A stretch of DNA of 10,480 nt from Rickettsiales bacterium (GCA_031289855.1 JAITOR010000055.1:1-10480); one strand, 5' to 3'; positions 1-6,420 are shown, counted from the stretch's first letter. Translations and numbers: made by a program. Notes: generated by a model not told the origin, from the letters alone.

Positions 1-50
1 AAATAAGATATGTTAAAACGAAAATTAATATTTATATTTTAAAAAATGAC

Positions 51-122
51 TTCCATGATTTGCATTTATGATGTATAATAAAATTATATAACAAAAATAC
101 AGGAGCAATTATGAAAAAGTAG
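51..122 (+). promoter_or_regulatory. Promoter-like and RBS-like signals followed by a three-codon ORF
   Basis: On the plus strand a perfect -10 hexamer TATAAT (74-79) has a weak -35 TTCCAT (51-56) 17 bases upstream. An AGGAG Shine-Dalgarno (101-105) stands five bases before ATG (111), but the frame reads only Met-Lys-Lys and stops at TAG (120-122). No open frame continues except an antisense frame of proA. This could be a decayed gene start, the leader of a small RNA, or chance in AT-rich DNA. The rest of bases 1-142 shows no gene and no clear terminator for proA. Confidence 0.3.
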
Positions 123-142
123 ATAAAAATTAAAGTATTGGG

Positions 143-1375
143 CTATTTTCTGATTTGGCCATTGCCTCGTATTTCCCATTTATGGCTTGTTAGGGCTTCT
201 AATCCCATTGGACCTCTTGCATGCAATTTTTGTGTTGAAATACCTATTTCGCAACCCATTCCAAATTGCCCTCCATCAGTAAAAGACGTGGGAGCATTAA
301 CATAGACGGCTGCTGCATCGATTTTTTTTAAGAACAAATTGGCATTTTCATCATTTTCTGTAACAATTGTCTCACTATGCCCTGTTCCCACATTATTTAT
401 GTGAGTAATAGCCCTTTCAATATGGTTTACTACGATAACAGCCATTTTATAATCTAAAAACTCAGTTTTAAAATCCTGTTCTTTTGATTTAAAAAGTGGT
501 TTGTATTGCTCTAATGCAACTTTTGCCATAGGACAAGCATAAATCTCGACCTTATTTTCCATAGATTTTACCAATTCGTATAAATCACCAAGTCGTTTTT
601 TATGTATTATCAATACATCAAGCGAATTGCAAACGGAAACCCGCCTCATTTTTGCATTGTTTATTATTTGTTTGCCTTTTTCTAAATCTCCAAATTCGTC
701 AAAATAACAATGACAAATACCAGCACCAGTTTCAATTACAGGAATTCTTGCATTTTCGCGAACGAATTTAATTAAATTGGTTCCACCCCTTGGAATGCAT
801 ACATCCACTAAATCACAAACAATCAATTCAGCGGTATCTTCCCTATTTTGCAAATATAAAACACAATCAACAATATCATTTTCCTTCAAGGTGTCTTGTA
901 TAATTTTAACGAATGCTATATTTGTGTTACTCGCTTCTTTCCCACCTTTTAAAATGCAAGCATTTCCACTTTTAAAACATAATGTAAAAACATCAATGGT
1001 TACATTGGGACGAGATTCGTAAATTACAGCCACCACCCCTAATGGTACAGATTTTTTTGTTATTTTTAAACCATTTGGCATAATTTTTATTTCCAATTCT
1101 TTATCCAATGGACTTGTCAAAGTAGCAACCCTTTTAACATCATTGGCAATATTTTTTATTCGCTCTTCATTTAACAGCAATCTATCATACATTGGGTTAT
1201 TAGGTTGCATTCTCAATAAATCTTTATGATTTTCGAATAAAATTTCGCTAATCGCATTTTCAATATTATTGGCCAAATCAAGTATAACCTTGTTTCTAAT
1301 GTCGTCAGTAAGTAGAACAAGATCTCTGCTATTATTTTTGAGCGCCTTTATTTTGTTATTAAATTTCAAATTCAT
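143..1375 (-). CDS. proA: Gamma-glutamyl phosphate reductase (ProA)
   Basis: ProA catalyses the NADPH-dependent reduction of gamma-glutamyl phosphate to glutamate 5-semialdehyde, the second step of proline synthesis from glutamate, in the cytosol. The 410-residue product matches the family's usual length (E. coli about 417) and aligns over its whole length. It has PLGVVAVIYESRPNVTIDV near residues 111-129, the FKSGNACILKGGKE cofactor-site segment near 134-147, the catalytic cysteine at 249 in RRVSVCNS, and the closing STQKLHARGPMGLEALTS signature near 380-398. The start follows no Shine-Dalgarno. A TTGCAA-16-TATAAA promoter lies so close that the mRNA is probably leaderless. The usual partner proB is not adjacent; beyond its 3' end only 142 bases are visible, without a gene. 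An intact proA suggests the organism still makes proline or did so recently, which is uncommon for the most reduced rickettsial genomes. Confidence 0.96.
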   Translation of the reverse strand: MNLKFNNKIKALKNNSRDLVLLTDDIRNKVILDLANNIENAISEILFENHKDLLRMQPNNPMYDRLLLNEERIKNIANDVKRVATLTSPLDKELEIKIMPNGLKITKKSVPLGVVAVIYESRPNVTIDVFTLCFKSGNACILKGGKEASNTNIAFVKIIQDTLKENDIVDCVLYLQNREDTAELIVCDLVDVCIPRGGTNLIKFVRENARIPVIETGAGICHCYFDEFGDLEKGKQIINNAKMRRVSVCNSLDVLIIHKKRLGDLYELVKSMENKVEIYACPMAKVALEQYKPLFKSKEQDFKTEFLDYKMAVIVVNHIERAITHINNVGTGHSETIVTENDENANLFLKKIDAAAVYVNAPTSFTDGGQFGMGCEIGISTQKLHARGPMGLEALTSHKWEIRGNGQIRK

Positions 1376-1383
1376 ATTTCGGA

Positions 1384-1411
1384 TTTATAAAATAAAATAA
1401 TAAATTTGCAA
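1384..1411 (-). promoter_or_regulatory. proA promoter, probably giving a leaderless mRNA
   Basis: Reading the minus strand, -35 TTGCAA (1411-1406) and -10 TATAAA (1389-1384) are separated by 16 bases. Seven or eight bases further on is about 1377, one or two bases before the proA ATG at 1375. The -35 lies inside the palindrome TTTGCAAA. Called by eye. Confidence 0.5.
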
Positions 1412-1429
1412 ATAAAAATAATTTGCAAA
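1405..1429. repeat. Two copies of palindrome TTTGCAAA, 17 bp apart
   Basis: The self-complementary octamer TTTGCAAA occurs at 1405-1412 and 1422-1429. The proximal copy covers the proA -35 box. Two identical palindromes about 1.6 helical turns apart at a promoter could be an operator, but in such AT-rich DNA chance is possible. Confidence 0.35.
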
Positions 1430-1456
1430 CATAATTAAAAATTTTGTTATTTTTAT

Positions 1457-1484
1457 TTGTAAAATTATTTTTGTATGTTATAGT
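1457..1484 (+). promoter_or_regulatory. tRNA-Glu promoter
   Basis: -35 TTGTAA (1457-1462) and -10 TATAGT (1479-1484) are 16 bases apart. The expected transcription start near 1491 is just ahead of the mature tRNA 5' end at 1493, so the primary transcript would need almost no 5' trimming. Confidence 0.55.
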
Positions 1485-1492
1485 GAATATAA

Positions 1493-1567
1493 GGTCCTTT
1501 CATATAGTGGTTAGTATGCTACCCTCTCACGGTGGAAACACGGGTTCGAGTCCCGTAAGGATCACCA
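1493..1567 (+). tRNA. tRNA-Glu, anticodon CTC
   Basis: A complete cloverleaf. The acceptor stem GGTCCTT pairs with AAGGATC (one G-U), the anticodon stem CTACC pairs with GGTGG, the loop is CTCTCAC with anticodon CTC (1526-1528), and the T arm is ACGGG-TTCGAGT-CCCGT. Discriminator A1564 is followed by an encoded CCA (1565-1567). The anticodon reads GAG only, so a second tRNA-Glu(TTC) must exist elsewhere to read GAA. The 3' end lies 7 bases from the stop codon of the convergent addB, with no room for a terminator between them. Confidence 0.93.
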
Positions 1568-1574
1568 TTATTGC

Positions 1575-4322
1575 TTATTTTATATTATAATATCCCCATT
1601 CTTCCACCCTACTCAAATGTTTATAATCACTTTCCCATCCTTTGTCGCCCGAATTTAATTCATACTTCGTGCATACATAACAAGTATCGTAACATTGATA
1701 TTTTGATATAAGCCTTATCAGTTGTTCTTCTCCCTTTGCAATTAAATCATCTAAAACAAAGTCTTCTTCAGTTTTTATTTCAATAATTTTTTCATCCTTA
1801 TTGCTTTTTCCTTTTATTTTCCAATAAACTAATTTATTTATTGTATATCTATCTTTTAAAATGATAGATTCAATCACAAGTTGTGGTTTTTCTAAATTTA
1901 TTACCTTATTTTTACTTGGTGTGATTCCGGTTTTATAATCCACAATATTTACATATTTTTCTTTTATTTCCATTCTATCAATTTTTGCCCTTATGTCCAC
2001 ACCTTCTATAATTTTACCTACACTTTGTTCCACGATGACATTATAGCCTTCTTCTTTTATTTTTTCATTCTCTTTCACAAAAAATTTTGCAATCTTTTCA
2101 AATCTAACAAAAAACAATTCTCTTTTTGTTTCATCTATAAAATATTTTTTAAAAGATTTTTTTCCTTCATCAAGTATATCTGTTCCATTTTTAATGTATT
2201 TTTCCAATGCCTCATGCACAGCACTTCCAAAATTTACATTATCTTTATCTTCATTAAAATCTTTCTTTTTATTTAGTCCTAAAACCTTTTCTACATATAT
2301 ATCATAAGGATTATTGATTAATTTTTCTATTTTTGTGGCATACAACTTATTTGGTCTATTTTTAAGTGGAGGTTGCTGTTTTGGTTTTGTAATTTGTATA
2401 GGTTGTATTGTGTATTGTTTTTTGTATTTTATAATATTTATTTTTATTTGAGGTTGACATTTCAAAAAAGTTTCTAATCTTAATAAAAATTTTGATTTTG
2501 TGGTAGTGGTTCCGTTTTCCTTAATTGCTCTTGTAATAACTATCTCTTCATTTGACAAAATATGGCACCAATCCATGGCATTTTTTCTTATTTGTTCCTC
2601 TTGTTTTGGCAATCCAAATTTCTCTCTCATGCTTTTACTCATCCATGGATTTCCTTGTATATGTTGTGGAAAATGTTCATCATTACAATTCGCAAAAAAC
2701 ACCATATCATAATTTAAAAGTATAGTTTCTTGTGGTGATATTATACTAATTGCAGGATGTATTTCATATTCATTTGTATATGAATTTTCCGCAATTAAAT
2801 AGTCAAGCAAATAAGAATATTCCGTTAAATCCTTAACATCTCCATAATTCACACTATCATTTACCAAGTCATTTAAAAAAACAGAAACATTATCATTAGT
2901 AACAAAATTTGCTATTTTTTCAGCCAGTTCAATATGTTGTTCCAATATTGCGGTAAAATTGCCCTTTTGTTGTAATGTAATTATTTTTAACAACCATTCA
3001 AAACCTTTTTGCCTCAAAACTTCACCACCACCGCCAAAATTTCTCAAAATATCATCCTCCAATTTTAATATATCAATATTTAGTGCAGTAAATTTATGTT
3101 TCAGTAGGGATAGCAAAGAAATTGTTTCAAAATCATTTTTAATTGTATCAAGTATTAAGAAGAGGTATTTTATAAATTCTTCCTTTGCATATTTATTACC
3201 AAAAACATTATAAACTTTTCTACCATTATTTTTTAAAATAACCTCAATTTGCTCCGCAAAAACATTATTAGTTGTAATAATGGCGGTGGTTTTATTTGGA
3301 TTGATATTACTTACAATATATTCCATTTCTTCCATTGTATTTTCACATTCTACTTCAATTATATTGGGTTGTTGAATATTTAACTTATCTTGCCATTTAT
3401 ATGTATATTTCGAAGGAAGTATTGAATAATTTAATATTTTTGTATTGACCTCCACTGAAGTTATGTTTTCATCTTTTGTGTATGGTGTGTTAATTTCATT
3501 CAACAAATTATTAAATTTTATGTCCTTAACCCACATTCTTTTGCAATTTACGATGTTCAACATATTTTTAAACAACCCTTGTGGATGATATATATCTAAA
3601 TCATTCCATATTTTTTCCTCCATTTCTAAATCCAACCCGTTAAAAATAAAATAACAATTATCATACTTTGTTAAACTTTGTATAAAATTATTTGTGCTTT
3701 TGATATTGGTTGCAATTCCTGCAATAATAATGGGATTTTGCGGTTTATTTTGCCTGTAAAAATCAGCATTATGTTTGAGTGCTTTCACTATATATTCGCC
3801 CTTTGAAATAATATTATTTTTTTTTGTATATTCCGCCCAATCATTGCCAAAAATTTTTAAAAAGACCGTAATTCTCTGCCAATGCTCGCTAAAATTATCT
3901 GTCACCAAATTGTCCAAATTATCAAAACTCAATTCATTCATTAGTGCTTCATTATAGAACTTTTCAAACTCACCTGCCAAATCACATATTTGTTTTATAT
4001 TAAGATCCTTTAAAAATGGCGTTTTATTATACCACTCCAACAACCTTTTCACCAATAAAACTTTATATTTTGTTCGTGAAATAGTAGATTGTTCCACATT
4101 ATTAAAAAGCAAATCATCATAATCAATGTCTCCAATTGCTTTTATATTTGGTAAAAACATAACATCATTTTTTGATTGCAAAAGTAAAATTCGTTTTAAT
4201 TCATTACAACTTCTACGACTTGGCATAAAAATTGTTAATTTGTCTATATTATCAAAAGTTAAAATAAAACTTGATATTTTTTGCAAAAAATTAAATTGTA
4301 ATGGAATATTATATATATTCAT
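1575..4322 (-). CDS. addB: Double-strand break repair protein AddB, alphaproteobacterial type
   Basis: AddB is the second subunit of the AddAB helicase-nuclease, which resects DNA ends for RecA-dependent repair. The 915-residue product begins with an inactivated-helicase region (FMPSRRSCNELKR near residues 34-46; degraded NTP-binding motifs are normal in this subunit). It ends with a RecB-family PD-(D/E)XK nuclease: NPYDIYVEKVLGL entry, His703 in FGSAVHEALE, Asp782 in AKIDRME, and Asp795/Lys797 in VDYKTG. All nuclease residues are present. Cysteines 877, 881 and 884 near the end lack the upstream fourth cysteine needed for the Fe-S cluster of Bacillus AddB. The ATG at 4322 is preferred because a longer frame from 4364 would translate the tRNA-Cys gene. 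No Shine-Dalgarno precedes it, and the gene is probably co-transcribed with tRNA-Cys. addA is not in the window. Confidence 0.9.
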   Translation of the reverse strand: MNIYNIPLQFNFLQKISSFILTFDNIDKLTIFMPSRRSCNELKRILLLQSKNDVMFLPNIKAIGDIDYDDLLFNNVEQSTISRTKYKVLLVKRLLEWYNKTPFLKDLNIKQICDLAGEFEKFYNEALMNELSFDNLDNLVTDNFSEHWQRITVFLKIFGNDWAEYTKKNNIISKGEYIVKALKHNADFYRQNKPQNPIIIAGIATNIKSTNNFIQSLTKYDNCYFIFNGLDLEMEEKIWNDLDIYHPQGLFKNMLNIVNCKRMWVKDIKFNNLLNEINTPYTKDENITSVEVNTKILNYSILPSKYTYKWQDKLNIQQPNIIEVECENTMEEMEYIVSNINPNKTTAIITTNNVFAEQIEVILKNNGRKVYNVFGNKYAKEEFIKYLFLILDTIKNDFETISLLSLLKHKFTALNIDILKLEDDILRNFGGGGEVLRQKGFEWLLKIITLQQKGNFTAILEQHIELAEKIANFVTNDNVSVFLNDLVNDSVNYGDVKDLTEYSYLLDYLIAENSYTNEYEIHPAISIISPQETILLNYDMVFFANCNDEHFPQHIQGNPWMSKSMREKFGLPKQEEQIRKNAMDWCHILSNEEIVITRAIKENGTTTTKSKFLLRLETFLKCQPQIKINIIKYKKQYTIQPIQITKPKQQPPLKNRPNKLYATKIEKLINNPYDIYVEKVLGLNKKKDFNEDKDNVNFGSAVHEALEKYIKNGTDILDEGKKSFKKYFIDETKRELFFVRFEKIAKFFVKENEKIKEEGYNVIVEQSVGKIIEGVDIRAKIDRMEIKEKYVNIVDYKTGITPSKNKVINLEKPQLVIESIILKDRYTINKLVYWKIKGKSNKDEKIIEIKTEEDFVLDDLIAKGEEQLIRLISKYQCYDTCYVCTKYELNSGDKGWESDYKHLSRVEEWGYYNIK

Positions 4323-4332
4323 ATCTAAAAAA

Positions 4333-4407
4333 TGGAGGTCGGAGACGGAATCGAACCGACGCATGGAAGCTTTGCAGGCTACGGCATTACCACTTTGCTA
4401 CCCGACC
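4333..4407 (-). tRNA. tRNA-Cys, anticodon GCA
   Basis: On the minus strand the acceptor stem GGTCGGG pairs with TCCGACC (one G-U), followed by discriminator T, the tRNA-Cys identity base, and an encoded CCA (4335-4333). The anticodon loop is CTGCAAA with GCA at 4375-4373, and the T loop is TTCGATT. There are two U-U mismatches, one in the anticodon stem (GTAGC/GCTTC, position 28-42) and one in the T stem (GTCGG/CCGTC, position 50-64). The rest is canonical, so a functional tRNA with slightly decayed stems is the best reading. addB starts 10 bases downstream. Confidence 0.9.
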
Positions 4408-4421
4408 TTAATATTCTTTGG

Positions 4422-4449
4422 AGTATATAAAAAACATTTTATTTGTCAA
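4422..4449 (-). promoter_or_regulatory. Strong tRNA-Cys (and addB) promoter
   Basis: On the minus strand a consensus -35 TTGACA (4449-4444) and -10 TATACT (4427-4422) are separated by 16 bases. The transcription start is expected near 4415, about 8 bases before the tRNA 5' end. It is the best promoter match in the window, and no other promoter is seen for addB. Confidence 0.75.
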
Positions 4450-4494
4450 GTTAAATTTCAGTTAAAATTAAATATAAAATTTGCAATAAATTTG

Positions 4495-4522
4495 TTGATT
4501 TTTAAAATAAACAATTTATATT
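4495..4522 (+). promoter_or_regulatory. Promoter of the ABC ATPase gene, probably leaderless
   Basis: -35 TTGATT (4495-4500) and -10 TATATT (4517-4522) are 16 bases apart. The expected start site is 4529-4530, which is the A of the ATG itself. This promoter diverges from the tRNA-Cys promoter within the same 122-base gap. Confidence 0.5.
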
Positions 4523-4529
4523 CCATTTT

Positions 4530-5255
4530 ATGGAACATTTAATAGAGATAAAAAATATTTATAAAAGTTATTTTAATAATGGAATTTTAGTGCAAAAGGT
4601 TTTGAAAGATATAAACCTATTGGTGAATAATGGTGATTTTTTATCAATTATGGGACCATCTGGTAGTGGTAAATCAACATTTATGAATATATTGGGTTGT
4701 TTAGATACTCCAACGGAAGGTGATTATTTCTTAGATGGTAACAATGTGGCAAAAATGACCACCAATGAATTGTCGGCGATTAGAAGAAAAAAAATAGGAT
4801 TTGTGTTCCAAGGTTTTAATTTATTGCAGCGACGAACTATTATTGATAATGTGACTTTACCTTTGGTATATTCTGGCATGAGTGCCGAAGAAAGGCGAGC
4901 GAGAGGTTGTGCCATATTGGAGCAGGTGAATTTAAAAGGATACGAAGATAGATTTCCAAATCAAATTTCAGGCGGTATGCAACAGAGAGTTGCCATTGCA
5001 AGGGCTTTGGTTAATAATCCAAGTGTTATCTTTGCTGATGAGCCTACGGGTAATCTTGATAGTAAAACCAGTGATGAAATTATGAAATTGTTTCAGGATT
5101 TAAACGAAAAGGGCAATACGATTGTGATGGTAACACATGAACCTGATGTGGCGGAATACACAAAACGATTGATTATCATTAAAGATGGTATTAAGAGACT
5201 TGATGGTCCCGTAGTGAAGGATGATATAGTAAAATTATTGTATGGAAAGGAATGA
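4530..5255 (+). CDS. MacB/LolD-type ABC transporter ATP-binding protein
   Basis: This is the ATPase subunit of a type VII (mechanotransmission) ABC transporter, the class that includes MacB, LolD and YknY; it works at the inner face of the cytoplasmic membrane with a separate FtsX-like permease. The 241 residues hold a complete nucleotide-binding domain: Walker A GPSGSGKS (42-49), Q-loop Gln94 in FVFQGFN, signature ISGGMQQ (146-152), Walker B VIFADE (166-171), D-loop GNLD and switch His203 in VTHEP. NILGCLD after Walker A fits MacB-like ATPases better than LolD, which usually has GGLD. No permease gene is adjacent, so the substrate (peptide, lipoprotein, macrolide or other) cannot be named. 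The N-terminus MEHLIEIKNIYKSY is typical for the family, supporting the ATG at 4530 despite the lack of a Shine-Dalgarno. The next gene is 194 bases away and has its own promoter. Confidence 0.9.
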   Translation: MEHLIEIKNIYKSYFNNGILVQKVLKDINLLVNNGDFLSIMGPSGSGKSTFMNILGCLDTPTEGDYFLDGNNVAKMTTNELSAIRRKKIGFVFQGFNLLQRRTIIDNVTLPLVYSGMSAEERRARGCAILEQVNLKGYEDRFPNQISGGMQQRVAIARALVNNPSVIFADEPTGNLDSKTSDEIMKLFQDLNEKGNTIVMVTHEPDVAEYTKRLIIIKDGIKRLDGPVVKDDIVKLLYGKE

Positions 5256-5392
5256 ATATTAATTTTTTTTTTCATCTCGTTCTGGCAAAAATAGACAAAT
5301 ATTTAGGATTTTGATTGTGGGTGCAATTTTACATCTCTCGACAAAAGAATATTTAGATAAGTGATAATTTTTTGGTTATTTAATAGTTTTAT

Positions 5393-5425
5393 TTGACTTT
5401 TAGATTTATTGTTATAACATATTAT
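5393..5425 (+). promoter_or_regulatory. Probable promoter of the VirB2-like pilin gene
   Basis: TTGACT (5393-5398) is a good -35. Several overlapping -10 candidates follow (TATAAC 5413, TAACAT 5415 at 16-base spacing, TATTAT 5420), none with both ideal sequence and spacing. A start near 5427-5432 would leave a leader of about 20 bases without a Shine-Dalgarno. The remaining bases from 5256 to 5392 show no gene or clear terminator. Confidence 0.4.
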
Positions 5426-5449
5426 ACATAATTAATTTTTTATTTTTAT

Positions 5450-5800
5450 ATGAAAAAAAATCTTTTATTATTGGTAATAGTATTATTATTAGTTTCAGTG
5501 GTAGAGGCATCTGCTAGTGGAACTTTCACCCTTGCAAATACAGTTGATGTTGCCGATCAAGAGTTACAGGCTGGTGGAACAATGGGAACAGTTCTTTGTA
5601 ACGTTTTAGCATTCGTAACAGGAACCATTGGAAAAACATTGGCATCATTCACAATTATTGGTGTAGGTCTTGGTTTCTTCTCAGGTAAAGTATCTTGGGG
5701 TGCGATGATTGGTGTTACACTTGGTATTTCTGCATTATTCGGTTCTCCAGCTATTATTAGAGCTATTGCCGGTGGTGGTGAAATTTGTGGTAGAAAATAG
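5450..5800 (+). CDS. virB2: VirB2/TrbC-family type IV secretion pilin
   Basis: This is the major pilin subunit of a type IV secretion system, exported to the inner membrane and assembled into the pilus or channel. The 116-residue precursor has a signal peptide (MKKNLLLLVIVLLLVSVVEA, likely cut after Ala22 in ASA). A short mature N-terminus is followed by two membrane helices, about 60-79 and 85-107, joined by the positively charged turn GKVSWG (79-84), which recalls rickettsial VirB2. One cysteine lies just before helix 1 (Cys50) and one after helix 2 (Cys113), so a disulfide across the pilin ends is possible. No other virB gene is adjacent. The gene sits alone between its own promoter and a strong terminator, as expected for a pilin needed in excess. 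TrbC cannot be excluded as the better name. No Shine-Dalgarno is seen. Confidence 0.85.
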   Translation: MKKNLLLLVIVLLLVSVVEASASGTFTLANTVDVADQELQAGGTMGTVLCNVLAFVTGTIGKTLASFTIIGVGLGFFSGKVSWGAMIGVTLGISALFGSPAIIRAIAGGGEICGRK

Positions 5801-5820
5801 TTTTTCTATTATCAATACAG

Positions 5821-5852
5821 AAAAAACGCACTATTATTATAGTGTGTTTTTT
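5821..5852 (+). terminator. Rho-independent terminator between virB2 and the superoxide reductase gene
   Basis: A 14-bp stem (AAAAAACGCACTAT with ATAGTGTGTTTTTT) encloses the loop TATT, with one G-U pair that favours the plus-strand RNA, and ends in six T. It lies 20 bases after the virB2 stop. The run of A on the left arm gives a U tract on the minus strand too, so it probably serves both convergent genes. Confidence 0.9.
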
Positions 5853-5904
5853 GTGCAATTTTTTTATTACTTTTTAAAATTAATAAATAATTGCACAAAC
5901 ACAC
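5842..5904. repeat. Second inverted repeat overlapping the terminator
   Basis: TTGTGCAATT (5851-5860) is the exact reverse complement of AATTGCACAA (5889-5898). The match extends outward to GTGTGTTT / AAACACAC if three T on the left are bulged out. Its left arm shares bases 5842-5852 with the right arm of the terminator, so the two stems exclude each other. On the minus strand it comes first after the superoxide reductase gene. Confidence 0.6.
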
Positions 5905-5953
5905 GTTTCCACATAACTTGTTGGTATTAGCGTATTATCCTTTCATATCCTCA

Positions 5954-6337
5954 TTATTCATAATTGTTTGTCCATAATCCATGTAAATTGCAATACTCTC
6001 TCACAATAAAACTTTCCTCTTTCACATTATCAAAAAATACTTCTGGTTTATCGTTTGGTGTTAGAGTTTTTTTGTAAACCTTCCCATCTTTTGTAATAAT
6101 TTCCACCAATTGTATATGGTGTTCCAGTGTCATTGGATGAGTGATGGAACCAACCTTAATCAAGTAACCACCTGCTTGTTTTTCCACCACAGGAACATGT
6201 TTTTCCTTTGCCCCATCAGTCGTATTTTCTTTTTGCAATAACATTACTTTATTACAACAAGTTAAATTGGGTATTTGTTCTGTTTGTGTTTCAATTATAT
6301 TGCCACAAATGGAACATTTGTAAATATCAAATTTCAT
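5954..6337 (-). CDS. dfx: Desulfoferrodoxin, two-iron superoxide reductase
   Basis: This cytosolic enzyme reduces superoxide to hydrogen peroxide without making oxygen, a defence typical of anaerobes and microaerophiles. The 127 residues cover both domains. An N-terminal desulforedoxin domain binds Fe centre I through Cys8, Cys11, Cys27 and Cys28. The C-terminal neelaredoxin domain has every centre II ligand: His47, His67, His73, Cys116 and His119, plus Glu45 and the catalytic Lys46 in TTDGAKEKHVPV. The length equals that of Desulfovibrio enzymes. A perfect AGGAGG stands 8 bases before the ATG. The gene has its own promoter with an inverted repeat over the -35, and converges on virB2 with a shared terminator. 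The partner rubredoxin or other electron donor is not in the window. Such a complete two-iron form is unusual in alphaproteobacteria and may have been acquired by transfer. Confidence 0.95.
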   Translation of the reverse strand: MKFDIYKCSICGNIIETQTEQIPNLTCCNKVMLLQKENTTDGAKEKHVPVVEKQAGGYLIKVGSITHPMTLEHHIQLVEIITKDGKVYKKTLTPNDKPEVFFDNVKEESFIVREYCNLHGLWTNNYE

Positions 6338-6345
6338 AATAGAGT

Positions 6346-6351
6346 CCTCCT
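6346..6351 (-). promoter_or_regulatory. Perfect Shine-Dalgarno AGGAGG of dfx
   Basis: Minus-strand AGGAGG lies 8 bases before the ATG at 6337. It is the only full-consensus ribosome binding site in the window and implies strong translation. Confidence 0.85.
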
Positions 6352-6357
6352 ATTTGT

Positions 6358-6389
6358 ATTGTAAAACATTATTTAATACTTCGCAAGTA
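6358..6389 (-). promoter_or_regulatory. dfx promoter with inverted repeat over the -35
   Basis: Minus-strand -35 TTGCGA (6386-6381) and -10 TACAAT (6363-6358) are 17 bases apart. The -35 lies inside the inverted repeat TACTT-GCG-AAGTA (6389-6377), a plausible site for a repressor responding to oxygen or superoxide. The start would be near 6351, giving a leader of about 14 bases that begins at the Shine-Dalgarno. Confidence 0.45.
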
Positions 6390-6391
6390 CT

Positions 6392-6420
6392 AAAAAAATA
6401 TTTATTTCATATGTGAAATA
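6392..6420 (-). terminator. Possible terminator overlapping the lipoprotein stop codon
   Basis: On the minus strand TATTTCA (6420-6414) pairs with TGAAATA (6409-6403) around a 4-base loop, and seven T follow (6398-6392) after a 4-base gap. The stem contains the stop codon TAA (6404-6402). It is short and AT-rich, so termination may be incomplete and allow read-through to dfx. Confidence 0.4.

Noticed and set aside
1575..1700. Fe-S cluster in AddB suggested by Cys877, Cys881 and Cys884
   Set aside because: The fourth cysteine that should precede the nuclease domain is replaced by NPYD, and the spacing differs from Bacillus AddB.
4323..4364. Extension of addB by 14 codons to an ATG at 4364
   Set aside because: These codons are the 3' part of the tRNA-Cys gene on the same strand, and the family N-terminus fits the ATG at 4322.
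4126..4542. Plus-strand open frame of 138 codons
   Set aside because: It lies antisense to addB and crosses tRNA-Cys and both promoters; its composition is that of a shadow frame.
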